Source: Melanocharis versteri (lineage: Eukaryota > Chordata > Aves > Passeriformes > Melanocharitidae). From it: 64,000 bases of DNA. The notes below the pieces were generated by a model that worked only from the letters and a program-made list of their open reading frames with translations, did not search any database and was not told the DNA's origin. Numbering within the stretch: the stretch's first letter is position 1; every line of letters begins with the position of its first letter. The stretch covers positions 621,284 through 685,283 of the forward strand of contig VZTG01002888.1 in assembly GCA_013397845.1 (NCBI GenBank), in the 5' to 3' direction. Positions 34,589 through 49,500 of this stretch are shown piece by piece. Position numbers and translations under genes: made by a program.

Positions 34589-37500
34589 GTTTGTATCCTG
34601 GACTTAATTCTGGTGCTAACAGTGTATGTTGATTTCTAGTTTGTACTTTTTGAGTTATTTAATCATTGACCCAATAAGGATATAATGCATACTTGGAAAT
34701 TAGCTGATACTTCATGTAACACCAAGATAAAGATTTTATTAAGAAGCTGAATTGACTTTATTGGTGTTTGAGTCTGTTTTTTACATATTCATTAACAGAA
34801 GTGTTTTGAGCCTTAATACTTTGTATGTTCCTCAAACAGGTATTTTTAGCAATGATCACTGAATTTTTTATTTTCCATTAGGCAGTAGGTTGAAATTACT
34901 AACTTAAAGCATGTAGCTTATATTTTTTTTTATTTTCCCACCATTTCCATTCAGAGAGAAAACTGAAAACTCGTTCCCTGTAATCTCCATGAGTGATTCA
35001 GAGACAGTTGTACGAAGTCCATCCACAAACCAAGTTTACAGCTTCAGTTATGACTTCTCCTTCTGGTCTTTTGACAAGGGTCATCCTAATTTTGCAAGCC
35101 AAGCAATGATTTATAAAACTTTGGCACTGCCACTCCTCGAAAGAGCTTTTGAGGGATACAATGCTTGTCTTTTTGCTTATGGGCAGACTGGCTCTGGAAA
35201 ATCATACACGTAAGTTGCTAATAGTAATTGTAAAATTCTCTAGGAGCCCATTGTTACGCAGTGTTAAGTCATGAAAGAGATTGTATGGAATAGATTTCAG
35301 AGTGATTCAATTGTGTCACAAGGTTATTGTGTATTTTAAAAATAATAAAACCAATATTTATGGCAATTAAGCAAAAGTTAACTTTGGAATATTTTTATGT
35401 ATCTGACCCTGACTTATTTCTACTTTTAATGAAGAAAAGAAAAGCTTTTCAGGGATTTCAATGAAGGAAAACTTTTATTAATGTAGAGAGCTTCTCAGAC
35501 TCATAGTGCTGTTTTTCACCACTGTTTGCTGTTCTGTGCATGAACTGACATAGTGAAGTGTAGCATGTTTTTTTGGCGAAGACAGTTAAGAGATCATTCT
35601 AATTATGGTCCTGATGCTTCAGAACTTTAAATAAATCCAGATGTTTGTGGCACTGCTTATTTGAAATCAAATCTGTGCACAAAATAATCCCAGGCAAGTA
35701 ACATTTTTAGGGTTTATAGCTAATTCTGTATACCTTATTTATATTTTGAAATAGAATGCCTAGTGAGCTGTTTGGTTTCCAAGCATGCATCTATTAAAAT
35801 GAAAAAGTTTTGTAATTCCTATCAGGTGCTATAGACTTTTAATAAAGGTAGTTGAGGACCAGAAATGTTTCTGTTCAATTTACAATAAATATTGAACATA
35901 GACAGAAGTAACTTCCCTTTCAAGTGGATGAACTTCCATTTTAAGTGGATGAACTCAGTTTTTACTTATACTGTTGTTTTTATCTTGGCCTAAAATAAAG
36001 ATAAATTCAGGATTGCAACTGTTATCTTATTTGTAGGTTTGTTGGGTTTTTGTTTGGATTTTTTTCTTTCACTTTCACTTAAACAATTACTTACCTTCAC
36101 CCCTTTGTGTTTTGAACAAGGCTGAAATTAGTATTAGGGTTCTCTGGTCAAATTTACACAACACATTTCTGCTGTGCAGCCGTGTGTGTCTCTAGACTGC
36201 AGGTGGATTAGTCTGGTGCACTGGTGTTCTGCTGTGGCAGAATTCAACAGGAAAAAACTGCACCAGAGCTGGAGACAGGCTTAGGTTACACTGGAAGTGT
36301 GCAGAGAATATAAAATGCAGGCATGTTAAGATATTAAACATCTATTGGTTTAGTGTTTATAGTACAACTTACTCTTCAGCTGGTGTAGAGTCTTTGTTTT
36401 ACTTGGGTTTTCAACCCATTTCTCAATAGATGAAATAGAAAATACTTCTGGATATCACCTTGTCCAGCTTGACACTTAGACAAGTACCAGTTTAGATCAG
36501 GTTTATTTCTGTTGCTTATTGTTGTATAACTTAGAGGCGTGTGGCATGACAACTGTAGAGCTGTACAGTTAACATTAAAACTGTCTATGGAGAGTTACAA
36601 AACTAAACCAGCAGGATTTTTGTGACTGCAGGATGATGGGATTTGATGAAGACCGAGGAATAATTCCAAGACTTTGTGAAGATCTTTTCAATCAAATAGC
36701 ACAAATGGACAAGGAACAGGTGATATGCTTATGCCATTGACGTTAGATTGGAATATGAGGAAAGGGATACCTTAATGCTGATCCATTTATTAGTGTTCAT
36801 ATTCTTTTGCTGATTCAAATCTTATTTGTATCCATAGCTGTGATTCATGAGGTTCCCTAAACAGTCAAAATCAACATTGTTTTGCTTCCTTAATGGGAGT
36901 AATGTGAGAAAGAAATATGGGCATGATAATTTTGTTGCATCACTAGACTAGGATTCTTTCCTCTATATTGCATGTCTTACAGTATAAGATTTATGTAAGG
37001 AAAGGCAAAACAAAATCCCAGTGGGATCCATACTTTCAGTGGAGGGGGTAAAATAGAGCTCAAAAATATGAAATTGTTGTTAAACATCACATATCAAAGC
37101 AAAATACAATTTAATAATATTCCAATTCTTGTATTCTAGCTGAAACAAAAAATAACTACCCTCACTTTCTTTGTATTTTTTTCTCTGTGTGGTTGTTCGT
37201 GTCTGCAGTGACTGACTTGCAGTTCAGTAGACCTTAACATTCAGTTAATCTTATTCAGGCAAACTTTTCCATTTTTAACTATTCTAAATTTCTTTACTAC
37301 TTTGTATTTGAATTCTAGACTTTGAATCCTGATACCTGTGGACATGTAATATTCTAATCCTACAGCAGATTTGATAGCCACTGAGGAATTTAAGAAAGTT
37401 ATTTATTGCTGAGTTTGGCTATGGAGTATAACTTCTAAAAAATGCAGGGCTTTTTTTATTCCTTTGCTTTATGCATTGTAAGTGATTCTGTTGCAGTGAA

Positions 37501-40500
37501 TTGTCTTGAGTCTTGTCTTTCTGATTCCAGTGCTTTAGGGGTTTTGCTGCAGTCTTCCTTGTCTCTTAAAGAAAATTCCATTCTATTTGAAAATAGAAAA
37601 AAGACCCAGATGCCTTCTGAGGAAAAAGATGTGTTTTCATGGAAGTGTTGTGGTGTTTTTGGTTTTTTTTTAAATTGCTGTAGATAGAATCAAGTTTTAC
37701 CTCCCCATTAGGTCATTCTGTTCCATGTCAGGATGTTGACAACATAATCCATGCCTTCCCTGTGACAAATACCGTGCTGTAGAAGCACCATCCCTAAGGG
37801 AAAAAGATGAGTGCAGGTGCAAACAAAACAGTGTTTTTGTGTACTGAAAACCCAATGCTGAAACTTCTGAAGTGGATATATATACTTTTTTTTCAGTGCT
37901 TTATAGCTTCCATCTGGGAAAGTCTGTGGAAGGAATTCTGATGAATTGTATTTTTGGTCTTAGCAGTAGGGTTACAGTAAATAACCTTTAAGGGTCCCTT
38001 CCAACCTAAATTCTTTAATGATATAATTTCTCTTGGAAAGTCCCTTCAGCACAAATGTTTATAACATTGAAAATCAGGATCTGGCATTCTAAGTTAATTT
38101 TTGAAACAAAGGATAGTGGGTTGGACTCGGTGATCTTGAAGGTCTCTTCCAACCTGATGATTCGTGAATATGTTTTGTGGACTATATTAATAATTATTAT
38201 TATTTTTTTTAGGTTTTGTATCATCTTGAAATGAGCTTCTTTGAAGTATACAATGAGAAAATTCATGATTTGCTTGTCTTTAAAGCTGAAAATGGACAGA
38301 AGAAACAACAAGTAAGTTGCTCACAGAATCAAGTAGCTGCATAAAGTCCAAGTAGTGGCATTTATTCTGAAACAAAAATGCACGAATGACAAGTGATCAT
38401 TGTTTTTTATCTAAGTACCTTAGTTGTGAATAATGGGATTCAAGTAAAAAGCAAAAATATCAAAATATCACGTGACTGAAAGTGAAATGCTTGGCACTGG
38501 AGAAATGCTAAGCAATGCTGAAATAAAAACAAAATGATCCAGCAGAATCTATCAAAATAGTTAAAATCTCCCCTTATCTGCAAAATGAAGATGATCTTAT
38601 CAGCCTTTATAAAAAGTCTCCTAGGATATTATATATCTAAATCTCCAGGTTATAATAAGAATCTTCTGTACAATATAAATTGACTTATAGTCTTGTAATT
38701 TAGGTGGAGGTTTTTTTTTGTTGCCTAGTTGTCTCTCAAGGAGCTGGCAGAGGGGGAATAGAAACAAGATTGGCCTGATTAACTAGTTAAGGATCACTAG
38801 TTAAACTAGTTTAGCTAGTTTTTAGTGGTTTTGTATTAGAATATGTAAAACTGTAAATTAAAGAAATTTTTCTTAAGTAGTATATGTAGGGATGGGATTT
38901 ACTACGTCTGATTTATCAAAAAAAAGTACTTCCTGTGCTTTGACATTGAACACTGTCCTGGCCACTTGTGTGTAAATTGAATATTAGTTTATGGTAAAGA
39001 TGATATGCAACATTCAACTTGCTGTTGAAATAAGACCTTCAACCTAGGCTTGGGACTTGGGTGGACTCGTTATAAAGAAGTTAAGGCTCTACTCTCTTGT
39101 CTGAAGCAGGAGGGCTTTCACTCTGAGTTTTGCCAGTGATTTTGGGGTAAGCTACTTAGAAACATAATAGATTTATGTTGTAGAGTCTTTTTTTTAAGAC
39201 ATTCTTGAGTACTAGATCTAACTAATGTACTCATAATTTTTATTTTGAAATTATTCTTACCAGCTTCGTGTAAGAGAACATCCAGTGTTAGGACCATATG
39301 TGGAAGGCCTGACAGTGTAAGTCTTAACTGTACTTATTTTAATAGATGTATGGTGTAATCCTGGAAAAGTGGGATAATTGTTATCCTGAGGCTCTATGAA
39401 CGCTTGTGTACCCATCAGTAAATTAAGCAAGATCCCAGTGTTATGTAGTTTTAGAAAAATGCATGCCAATGACTAGATTGATGTATTTTCTTCATTGCCT
39501 TAGTGAAATCTAAAAGTATGGAAGTCTCAAGACAACTGAAGTTTTCATTGTATATTTGTATTCTGTTTGTAACTGGGAAAATGTTTCAGAACTCAGACAG
39601 CAGGGAAATCTATAGAAAGAAAACTGTCTGAACCCAAACTTTTCTTTCTTCCCCCACTCTAGGAATGTTGTCCGTTCTTACTCTGATATTCAGGTAAGAG
39701 TTATTCGGTTACTAAAAGGGAATACAAATATTTCTGCCTGCTCCTTTTCTGCTTACTGCTGAAAAACAAATTCCATGGATGAGAAGCAAATGCTTAACAG
39801 ACTGTCCAGTAGTCTGTGATATTTCAGCTGATTTTGTAAAAGGGTGATGAAGACTAGTCCCATAAAACAGAGCTGAGTAGATTTGTACAGTCAAGTGTCT
39901 CTGCTCACATGGTTATTTCTAAAGTTTGACTTTTAATTCCTCTCTTATTGTCATAATTTGTGTTAACTGTATTTGCAAACATGTAAATCTTCAGTTAACC
40001 ATCTGAAGTGGGGTTTGGTTTCACATCCCGACTTTTGTCTCTTACAGAGTTGGCTTGAACTAGGAAATAAGCAGAGAGCAACAGCTGCTACAGTGATGAA
40101 TGACAAGAGCTCTAGATCTCATTCTGTCTTCACCCTTGTCATGACACAAACCAAGGTATTGCTGGGGTTTTTTGTATCTGTTCTAATGTGGTAGTAAAAT
40201 GTTGTTTTGTGTGCTGCTTAGAAAGCTGTGAGAATATACTTGAAGATCTTTGAGTAAAGCACAGGGTATTTTAACATGGCTTTCTACACAGTGAAACTTG
40301 TTTTATTTTACATGTTTTGAGTAGATTCTGATGTCTTTGTGCTAAGTATATTTATAGCAGCAGTATAAATATGTCTAGGCTGACAGATCTAGGAGTAGTT
40401 CCAAGCTTCTCAGTGTGAGTTTTGAGATGTAACAGTAATCCTAATTGAGGCCAGATTGAATTTCACACTGCTACCAACACATCTTAGCTTCTAAGAAGGT

Positions 40501-43500
40501 TGGGCTGTGTGAGGTGCGTGGCTGTGCTGAGTTCCTGCAGGCGACAAACTGGGGCAATGGTAGGAGATGCAATTTCTGCTCAGTTTCAACACACTTCACT
40601 GAATAAATGTTTTCTTGCTTCAGGATGCCTCTTCCCCAAGTGTCTTCAGGATATAGGGACTACAACACCTCATCTGATTTACAGATGCTTAAAAGACAAA
40701 ACCTGACTTAGTGACGTGAGCCTGAAGACAGAAATGGAATAGGTAGAGCTCCTCAGGAGTCTACAGACTGTCAGTTTTCTCTATTGACAAATAGCTTGTT
40801 GGTTTGGGGGTTTTTGTTCTTGATTGGTTTATTTTTTTGTCCCAGTTTCCTGGATTTTCTCCTTTCTTCTTTCCCTTGACATTCTCACCACTAGATTGTT
40901 TTTTCTCTATCATAACTGGTCTTAAGGTTTTTCCACTGACTCCTTAAGTGATCTTCATTGGTCTAAGTCAGTAACAGCTTACTGATTCGCATGTTTATTG
41001 GATAACTGCAATTGGATTGACTGCAGTCATCAAACTTCAGACCCAAACCCCTAGTTTGGTAATCTGTTGTGTTTGCAGTTTATGCTTGTGCAGTTATTCA
41101 GCCACAACCAACTGATACTATGGTTATAAGTCTGAGGTTAGTCTCCTTCAAGGGATGTACATGAGGGTATCCTGTCAAAAATTAAATGGAAGCATGAAAT
41201 TTTTATGTATCTAATGTGAACAGCTTGTCCTGATTTCTGCTTATCCTCAGGCTTTTTATTTTGGTTTGAATGCCAGCATCTCCCTTTCTTTCCAGGTAGA
41301 ATTTGTGAATGAAGAACAGTGTGATCGTAGGCTTACCAGTCACATAAATCTAATTGATCTAGCTGGCAGTGAGTGCTGTACAAAAGCTCAGACCACTGGA
41401 GAAAGGCTGAAGGTAAATCAAGAGTGGAAATCTGTGGAAAAGGATTGACTCCTAAGAACACCCTTAAACTCCAAAGCATGCTCACCTAACAGGGCTTTTG
41501 GGCAGGAACTGTAGCTATAAAAGGATATATATATATATATATATATAGCCCTTGTTCTTATCAGTATTACATCACATTTTGCCAGTGAGGGTGGGTGGCC
41601 TGAAGAAGTGGTTTGGACTGTGCAATGTGGCAGATCTTGCTTAGAACACCTCTCCCAATGCTATGCAGGTCTAATGATCCTGCAGGAGGAGTGAGGGGAA
41701 ACTGTGTGACTTTGGAAATCATGAATCAAATATCACATGGAGTTGAGGCTTGCCCCTTTTGGGGAGCATCTAATGAAATAGATTTTTCTAATAAGAGACT
41801 TTATTTCAAGCTGCCTTCATAAGTTTGATGGTTCTTAACACTACTTATTTTTAAGGCAGGGTCTTTGTTCCTTCCAAATGAAGATGCTCTTGCATCTTGA
41901 AGTTTTTTTTAATAACTGGTGACATTTAATGTGGTACAGCTGTAACATACATTGAACAAGTGCAGTTAGTCAACAGTACTGTTGATAACATCACACAAGA
42001 AGCTGCAACGGTATAATATTTATTTTTGCTTTGTGTAGGAAGGTGTGAGTATCAATAGATCACTGTTGACCCTTGGAAGGGTTATTTCTGCACTCTCTAA
42101 ACAATCTCAAAATGGAAAGAAAACTTTCATTCCTTACCGGGAATCTGTCCTTACTTGGTATGTATATTTCAGAATTTTTTTATATAGAAGTAGAGGCCTT
42201 CTGAGATTGTGGTTTTCTCATCTATTCATGAGGCATCACTTCCCATCCTTTCTCTCACTCTCTCAAATGACCTGTGGAGGGAAGAAATTAGCCTGTTGCA
42301 TCAGATAAAAACCAAGCAGGAGCTTGGTTTGTGTTTTAAGTAGCAAACAGTCCCTCTCAAATAAGTGGCAAGGCCTTGGGTATTTTGTATTTAATCTGCT
42401 CCAGTTGGGAAGTTTTGAATTTTTCTGTCAGTGTGAGGGCAGGGATTGACTGGTATTCTCCTGTCCAATGAAGGCTGTTAAAGGAAAGTCTTGGAGGCAA
42501 TTCCCAAACGACCATGATTGCCACAGTGAGCCCAGCTGCCAGCAGCATGGAGGAGACACTCAGCACCCTTCGCTATGCAAAACAGGCTTGTTCAATTATC
42601 AACATTGCTAAAGTTAATGAAGATGTAAATGTCAAACTAATCAGAGGTGAGATTGACATGTGCAGTCTTTCAGGGTTTTCATTTGCATGTGTGTTTAGCT
42701 TATTTCGTAGAAGAGTTCTTACTACTAATATTCTGTTGTGTTGAGTGACTGCTTGTCAACTAATCTAATACAACTTGGGATGTCTTCCTTTTAATATTAT
42801 TGTTCTTTGTGAGACTTTTATTTTCCAAAATTTAGGTGATAGCTTAGGCTACACTTGAGAACTGGAAATAGAGAAAGGTGGTTTTTTTTAATTAAATAAC
42901 AGAATGAATTTTGTACTATTGTAATGTATTGAAATGTATTTTGCCTTCATTATTTACATGCACTCTATGTCTGGTTTGTCTAACGTAGAATTAAAAGCTG
43001 AAATTGAAAAACTGAAGGCAGCTCAGAAAAGTGCTCTGAACACTGATCGTGAAAAATACAGGCGTTATTTGCAGGAAATAACTTCTCTGAGGGTAGAATT
43101 GCACCAGCAGGAGAGGAACATGGCAGAAATGCAAAGGTCAGGCACTCATTAATGTCTTAATTTAAAGTGGAAACAGTAAAATTTATATGCTGTAATTTTT
43201 CTCCTAATATGTTATTTTGTCCATATATTAAGGGCCTGGAAAGAAAAACTTGAACAAGCAGAAAAAAGGAAATTGGAAGATATAAAAGAATTGCAGGTAC
43301 AATTTTTTTCTGTAGGGCATAGTATGGAAAATATAACCTCAGCAGACCTTGCAGAAGAATGAGAGTAGCTGCAAGATTTTTCCTCAATTTTAACAGATTG
43401 CTCATCTTTTAACAGATTGCTGTGATTTCTTAGAAAAATTTCATGTGGATATTTGAATGCATAAAGTAAATTGTTTTTTAATGCAGAGCTCTTTTTAATC

Positions 43501-46500
43501 TAGAAAGCTGGAATTGCATTCAAAATGGACAATCATTTACCAAACCTTGTCAATCTCAATGAAGATCCTCAGCTTTCTGAGGTGCTGTTATATATGATCA
43601 AAGAAGGAGAAACTACAGTTGGAAGGTGTACACCAAATTCAAAACATGACATTCAGCTTTCTGGAGTGCTGATTGCTGATGACCATTGGTTTGTAGTGTT
43701 CTTTTTATATTTTAAGTTTCTTCTCGCCCTTCCCTTTCTTTTGGAGTCACTCTTCCTTCTGGCAGTAACAAAATATAATTTTCTAGCCAAGAAAATACTA
43801 CGTAGGGATATTTTTTGTACTGCTCAATAATTAAGGCAGCTACCTTCTGTTCCCTCTAGAAATCTGTTAACCGAGGTAGCTTAATTTCTTTGTTCATTAC
43901 AATCATGTAGCAAAGCTTTCTTCTGCAGCATTTCTGCAGGACTAAGACCTGATCAAATGATGCTGTGTGATAGATAAATGTTACATTAAGTTCAGTGGAA
44001 AAGTGAAATGCCTTGACAGTTCTTAATTTAATAAAAATAGACAGCAGCTTGGCTGTACTGCAGAAATACTGCTTTAAGTGCATTCCATGCAATTGATCCC
44101 TAAAAAAATGCTGTAAGAAACGTAACTGATTAGTTACTAAAAACATGAAAGACACATTATCAAAGAAATTCTCAGGTGGCAGGGTGTTGTAGTAATTTTC
44201 TAGCAGTGGATTCTTAGATATGAATATCGGTTCTCTACCAAAATATAGGTTGTCATTCATTAATTAATTATGCGTGTTGTACGTTAATAGTATGAAGACA
44301 ATACACATCTAGGAAAACAATAACAGAAATCTATCTAAAGCTTGAATTTTAGTCTATTAAGAAACATCACTTGCAATTATCATGAGCTACTGATACTGCA
44401 AATGCTTCTTGTTTTCAGTGTTATTAAAAATACTGTTGGCAAAGTAAGTATTATTCCACTTAGAGAAGCCAAGACATACGTAAATGGGAAATGCATTTTG
44501 GACCCAACAGTTCTGCATCATGTAAGTAATTGATCTGGTAATAGTAATTTGTGCATGTGTGGGTTTCTTTGCCTTGTTAATATTTCAACTTCAGACTGCA
44601 GGTTTTCTGAGAACACTCTGTAGCCATAAATATTTGTCTCTTCCTCTTAGATTTTCTAGCTTTGCCTGCATGTTTTAAGCACTGAAAATTTGCTTATAAA
44701 TCTAAGAGTTTTAGCAGAATTTTCTTCCCAATAGGGTGATCGAGTGATCCTTGGGGGAGACCATTATTTCAGGTTTAATCATCCAGCAGAGGTTCAGAAA
44801 GTCAAAACACCTTCTTGTGGGACTACATCTTTGCATGATGGTCCAAAAGATTTTGAATTTGCAAAGAATGAGCTGCTTCTTGCACAGCGAGCACAGTAAG
44901 TATTGATTCTTCTTGTTCTGAAAATAAACTTGGTTGTTAATTCAACCATGCAATTAGTTTTAGAAATAACGGAAGATTATTAATTATTTCACAATGGGGG
45001 AAGTTGGAAAATAGCAACTCCATTTATAATGGTAGTCAAAGACTTGGCTGAAATGATATACACCTCTAAGGTTCTATCATCACAAGCTAATCCAGATACC
45101 AAGAATGTAGACCGCTGTTAGAGAAACACTGAGCTCCAGAGGTCCTCAGAATAGTGTATCTCTTTAATTATGTTTCTCTCCAAGCTTATGAGTCTGAAAA
45201 TGACTTCTGATGTTTTAAAGAGATTTAAAGTCTGAAAAGGAAATGCCTTGGGAAACTGAGAAGAACCCAAAGTAATAACCTTAGTCTTCTGTGATGGTGG
45301 AGAATTTGAGAGACAGTGAAGTGTTATTTGTACTTGCTTCATTATGGAATGGTTTTAAACTGCAAGACACATTGATTTAAAATTTAATTTTGCATATGAT
45401 TGTGTTTTAGTGAGTTTCCATTGCAGTCTTTAAATTTGTGAAAATGATGTAATAAAATAAAAATGGAAATTGAGTGGACTTTGAAATTCTAGAATGTCTT
45501 CCATATTTACATTGGAAGTGTCTACATTTTGTCTGTGAAATCAAAACCATGTAAAGTTTGAAAGTTGTTTTGTTAAAAAATACCTTAAACCCTATAGACA
45601 GAAAAAAAATTATAATCTCTATGCAGCTTGTAAGAGATAAACAGCAGCAATCTAAACGTATTATACTTGTAGGCTTGAATCAGAAATTGAAGAGGCAAGA
45701 CTCAAAGCCAAGGAAGAAATGATGCAAAGTGTCCAAATAGCAAAACAGATGGTTCAACAAGAACTGACCTCACAAAAAGAATCATACGAGAGCAAAATAA
45801 AATCCCTGGAAGCAGAGGTGGTAAGTTGCCATTGCATCGTTACATAAAACATATCAATAAAGTAAATCAGAAATTGTAGTATGTGGTATCTGTTTGTTTG
45901 GTGCTTGGTTGGGCTTGGTTTGTGTCTTTTTGGTTTTGGTTTTCTTTTTCTCTTGCATATTATAGCGGAATCTTAGAGAATGCAAAGCCTCATTCTTAAA
46001 GAAAAAAAAGTCAGCCTTAGTAACACAAGAAGTTGTAAAGTAGTTATCCTCTTCAGAGTTATTCCAGGGATTATAACTTGTAAGCAAAGAGGAATACCTA
46101 CAGAATCTACCTTATTGCATGAGGCTTTTAAATCACTATACTGGATTAATGAATACAGCTTTTTTTTCTTTCCAAGATTGCATGCTACTTTGTAGTTGGT
46201 TTTTTTGATATGGTTGCAACACGCATAAGTTGGCACAGAATAGTACATCGTGGCAAAACAATAATGATGTATCTCATATCTTACATATTTTATAGAAGCC
46301 CTAAAGTGATGCTTGTGAACTGGGATATAACCATTGCTGACGTTGGGCTGTGTAGGTCACAGAGGCTGCAAGTTTTAAATGTATTAAATATCTGCCAGAG
46401 GGATGGGTCAGAAATGCTGTAGAAGCAGTATTCTTCCTCCCACCTCTCCTTTTTGATATCAGAGAGAAGAATCTCGTAAGAAGCAAATCCAAGAACTGAA

Positions 46501-49500
46501 TAACCAAAAAGCCACAAATAAAATACAGGAACTGGAGAAGGCAAAGAAAAGCCTTGAGCTAGAACTCCACTTCAACAAGAAGCGTTTAGAAATGGAGACC
46601 TTAGCTACCAAGCAGGTAATTGAAAAAAAACCTTTTTAGGCAATAAACTGTGGTTTGGTTGGGGGGCTTTTTTTTTTTGTTTGTTTTTAAAAAAAATCAA
46701 TTATTGTAAAGGAAATTATTTAAAGTACTTCTATGTGATTTTATGCAGAAGAACTGATGTTTTGTTTGCACCCTGAGTATCGTAATGTATTAATGTTGGG
46801 GATTAACTAATGCTGACCTTATTTCTTAAATAACGTGGATGGTTTTGTTCCTGCACCAAAATTTAGCAACTGTTGCCTTTGGCAAAAGTTATTACATTAA
46901 TGGGAGTAATAACTGAGTCTTGGCTGGTGTTCATATATGACTGCTGCAACAAATACAACATTTTTTAAAAGCTGTTCCTTTTTAATTCCAGTATTTTTTG
47001 AGCATTGCAATATGTAAGCAAACCTAGAAAACTGTCAGTTTGAAAATTAATTAATTTATATCAGTATAGCAGATGTCCAGTATAAAATTAATTCTGTGAG
47101 TCTTTAAAATGGCAGGAACAAAAAATTTAGCTTCAACAAACAGCATTAAGAGTTTTAGATTTTTTTTTTCTTTTTTAATCAGTGTCCATTTTCCCCCAGG
47201 CTCTAGAAGACCATACTATTCATCATGCAAAGATAGTGGAAGCTCTGGAAGCTGAGAAGCAGAAGATTGCTGAGGAAATACACACCCTTCAGAAGAATCA
47301 TGGGAGTGGGAATAAACCAATGATGAGTATGTACATGCATAATGTTGCAAAGGCAATGCTGGCTTCTCTTTTGCTCAGTGGGCATGGGCCATGGAAATTG
47401 ATACAGGAACTTTTTCTAGTGATACTGAACAAAAAGAGCTTTCTGGTTATTACAAGCCTTTCTATTCATCAGCTGTATGTATTGGGCTGTGTTAAAAGCT
47501 CTGTTTAATCACACTCAGGGTGGTCAGGTGGATGTACGTGTAGTCTGTATTTATCCCAGTTACTTAAAAGTCCTTCCCTCCTGTCTCCACTGGTGAGGCA
47601 TTAACTCATTGGGGAAACTGCAGTAACAGAATTAATTTTGCTCAGTTTCCCATCTTGGATTAATAATAATAACATAGTGTCTGGTCTTACGCCTCTGTTT
47701 CTGAAATACCCTTTCCCCAACCATTTAAAAGGGTTAGCTTGCCTGGAAGAATGATGCTTTCCCAATGTGTTGGAATTCTTGGAACTATTGTTGGCTAAAT
47801 TAATTTGTTCTTTTGGGTTGTGATTTCTTTTCTGCCCTTTATTTTTTTTAACCCTGAAGTTGTTGCATCACATTATTTGGTTCACTAAATCAGTATGTTC
47901 TATATTCTTTATTAGTTCCACTGAACTGGAAGTCTCTGAAGCTGTCTGTGATGATTAAAGAGGCTAATGCCATTAGCAATGCATTAGGGAAAAACACTGT
48001 TTTCTGCAGGTCAGTATCTGAATTACTTAATTATAATGTGTATATGTAATGGATATATAATATTTATGTATATATTTGGGGATGGGTTCTAGATATGCAG
48101 TGAGCTGTTGGTGTTTCTTTTAACAGTCTTGTGCAATTGGACATGACAAATGAATTTTCCAAACTAGCATTAGTTAAGTGTGTAGCTGAGCTTGAAATGT
48201 GAATTTATAATTTGAATTTTAGATCAAAACTTTAAAGGTATGCTATAGACAAGTAATTTTGAATTGAGTGTGCTTTGGAGGTGAATCTTCTGATGCCCAT
48301 GTCTGTTCTGCTTTGGTTCACATATTAAAGTGGTCCTAAAGCACCATAACTGTGAGATGCCAGATGTCTCAAGAAATTTTTGTGTTTGTGTTACATTTTT
48401 AGTCTCTGTATAATCCTACCTACAAGTACCTTGTTTATTTTTGCAATATTAATGTATGTTTTGTCTTGATTTTTGTCCTTTTTTTAACTTTCTCCAATTC
48501 TTAGGCATGATAAAATTGATGATAAAACAGGAACAGTGTCTTCTATTCAGGTGCAGGTTCGTAACATCAGACTGGGAATAACAACTTTTTGGAGCCTAGA
48601 GAAATTTGAATGTAAACTAGCAGCGATGAAAGAACTCTATGAGGTCAGTAACAACTGAAGAATAACCACTAGTAATCAGTAATATTTTGTCAAAGATAAG
48701 GTTTTGATAAGGCATACAGGAGGGAAATCTTGGTGGTTTTTTGGGTTGTATATCTTAAACAGCAAGACACACAACTACTTTTCACTAAAAACCTGCATAT
48801 GCACTTATCCATCAAACAAAAAGAGTACAATAGAAACAAATTACTTCATTCAGGTCATTTTGTGAAGAGAATAAGAAGCAGTAAAACAAGGACTGCTTTG
48901 TGATTCTTTTGGTTGTTCAGTTGTTCTATGTTCTAAAAGAAAGCTTAAATTTCTAAAGGTATCACTTGAGTTTTCATTATTCTATTTATCCATACATTGA
49001 CTACTTTATCACTTTTTTGTTTAACCCTCCTCCTACCCCATGTTTTCTTTATTTTTTCAGAGTAATGATAGAGATAAAGCTGTTGTTGATGTGTTTTATG
49101 ATCCTGCTGAGGAGTGGGAGCCTGACCTTTCAGACAGCTCGGTTTCTTCGCTTTCCAGAAGAAGGTAAAAGTAATTTGTAGCTACTCTTCTACACTTAAA
49201 ACAATGCAAAAAAATTTGTGTAATCATGTAAATATGCTTTTGTTCCACTCTCATACACCATGTCATCTGATGAGTCTTCTCTTGTATTCAGTCATTCTCT
49301 TGGATTTCCTCATGGACAAACAAAAGGGAATGAAAGTTGTGTGTAGAGCTTTCCAAAGCATGGATCTATGTATCATCAGTGCAGAGTGAAATGTGTAGTT
49401 TTTAATGTTTCCTTCCCACTTCTATACTATCAAAGCATTGTTTTTAAAGGCTAAATTGCATATGGTCTAGGACCTTGTATTTGAAGTTTTAGCCTTATAA

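Larger units (their letters stand above)
36720..38212 (+). other. KIF14: KIF14 intron with two CR1 3' ends
   Basis: GT-AG intron of about 1.5 kb. Besides the two CR1 tails near its 3' end (annotated separately), it holds only short chance frames. Confidence 0.8.

Noticed and set aside
43480..43503. Upstream acceptor ATGCAG (about 43486) for the KIF14 FHA exon
   Set aside because: Using it introduces an in-frame TAA; the acceptor at 43503 gives the conserved KAGI start.
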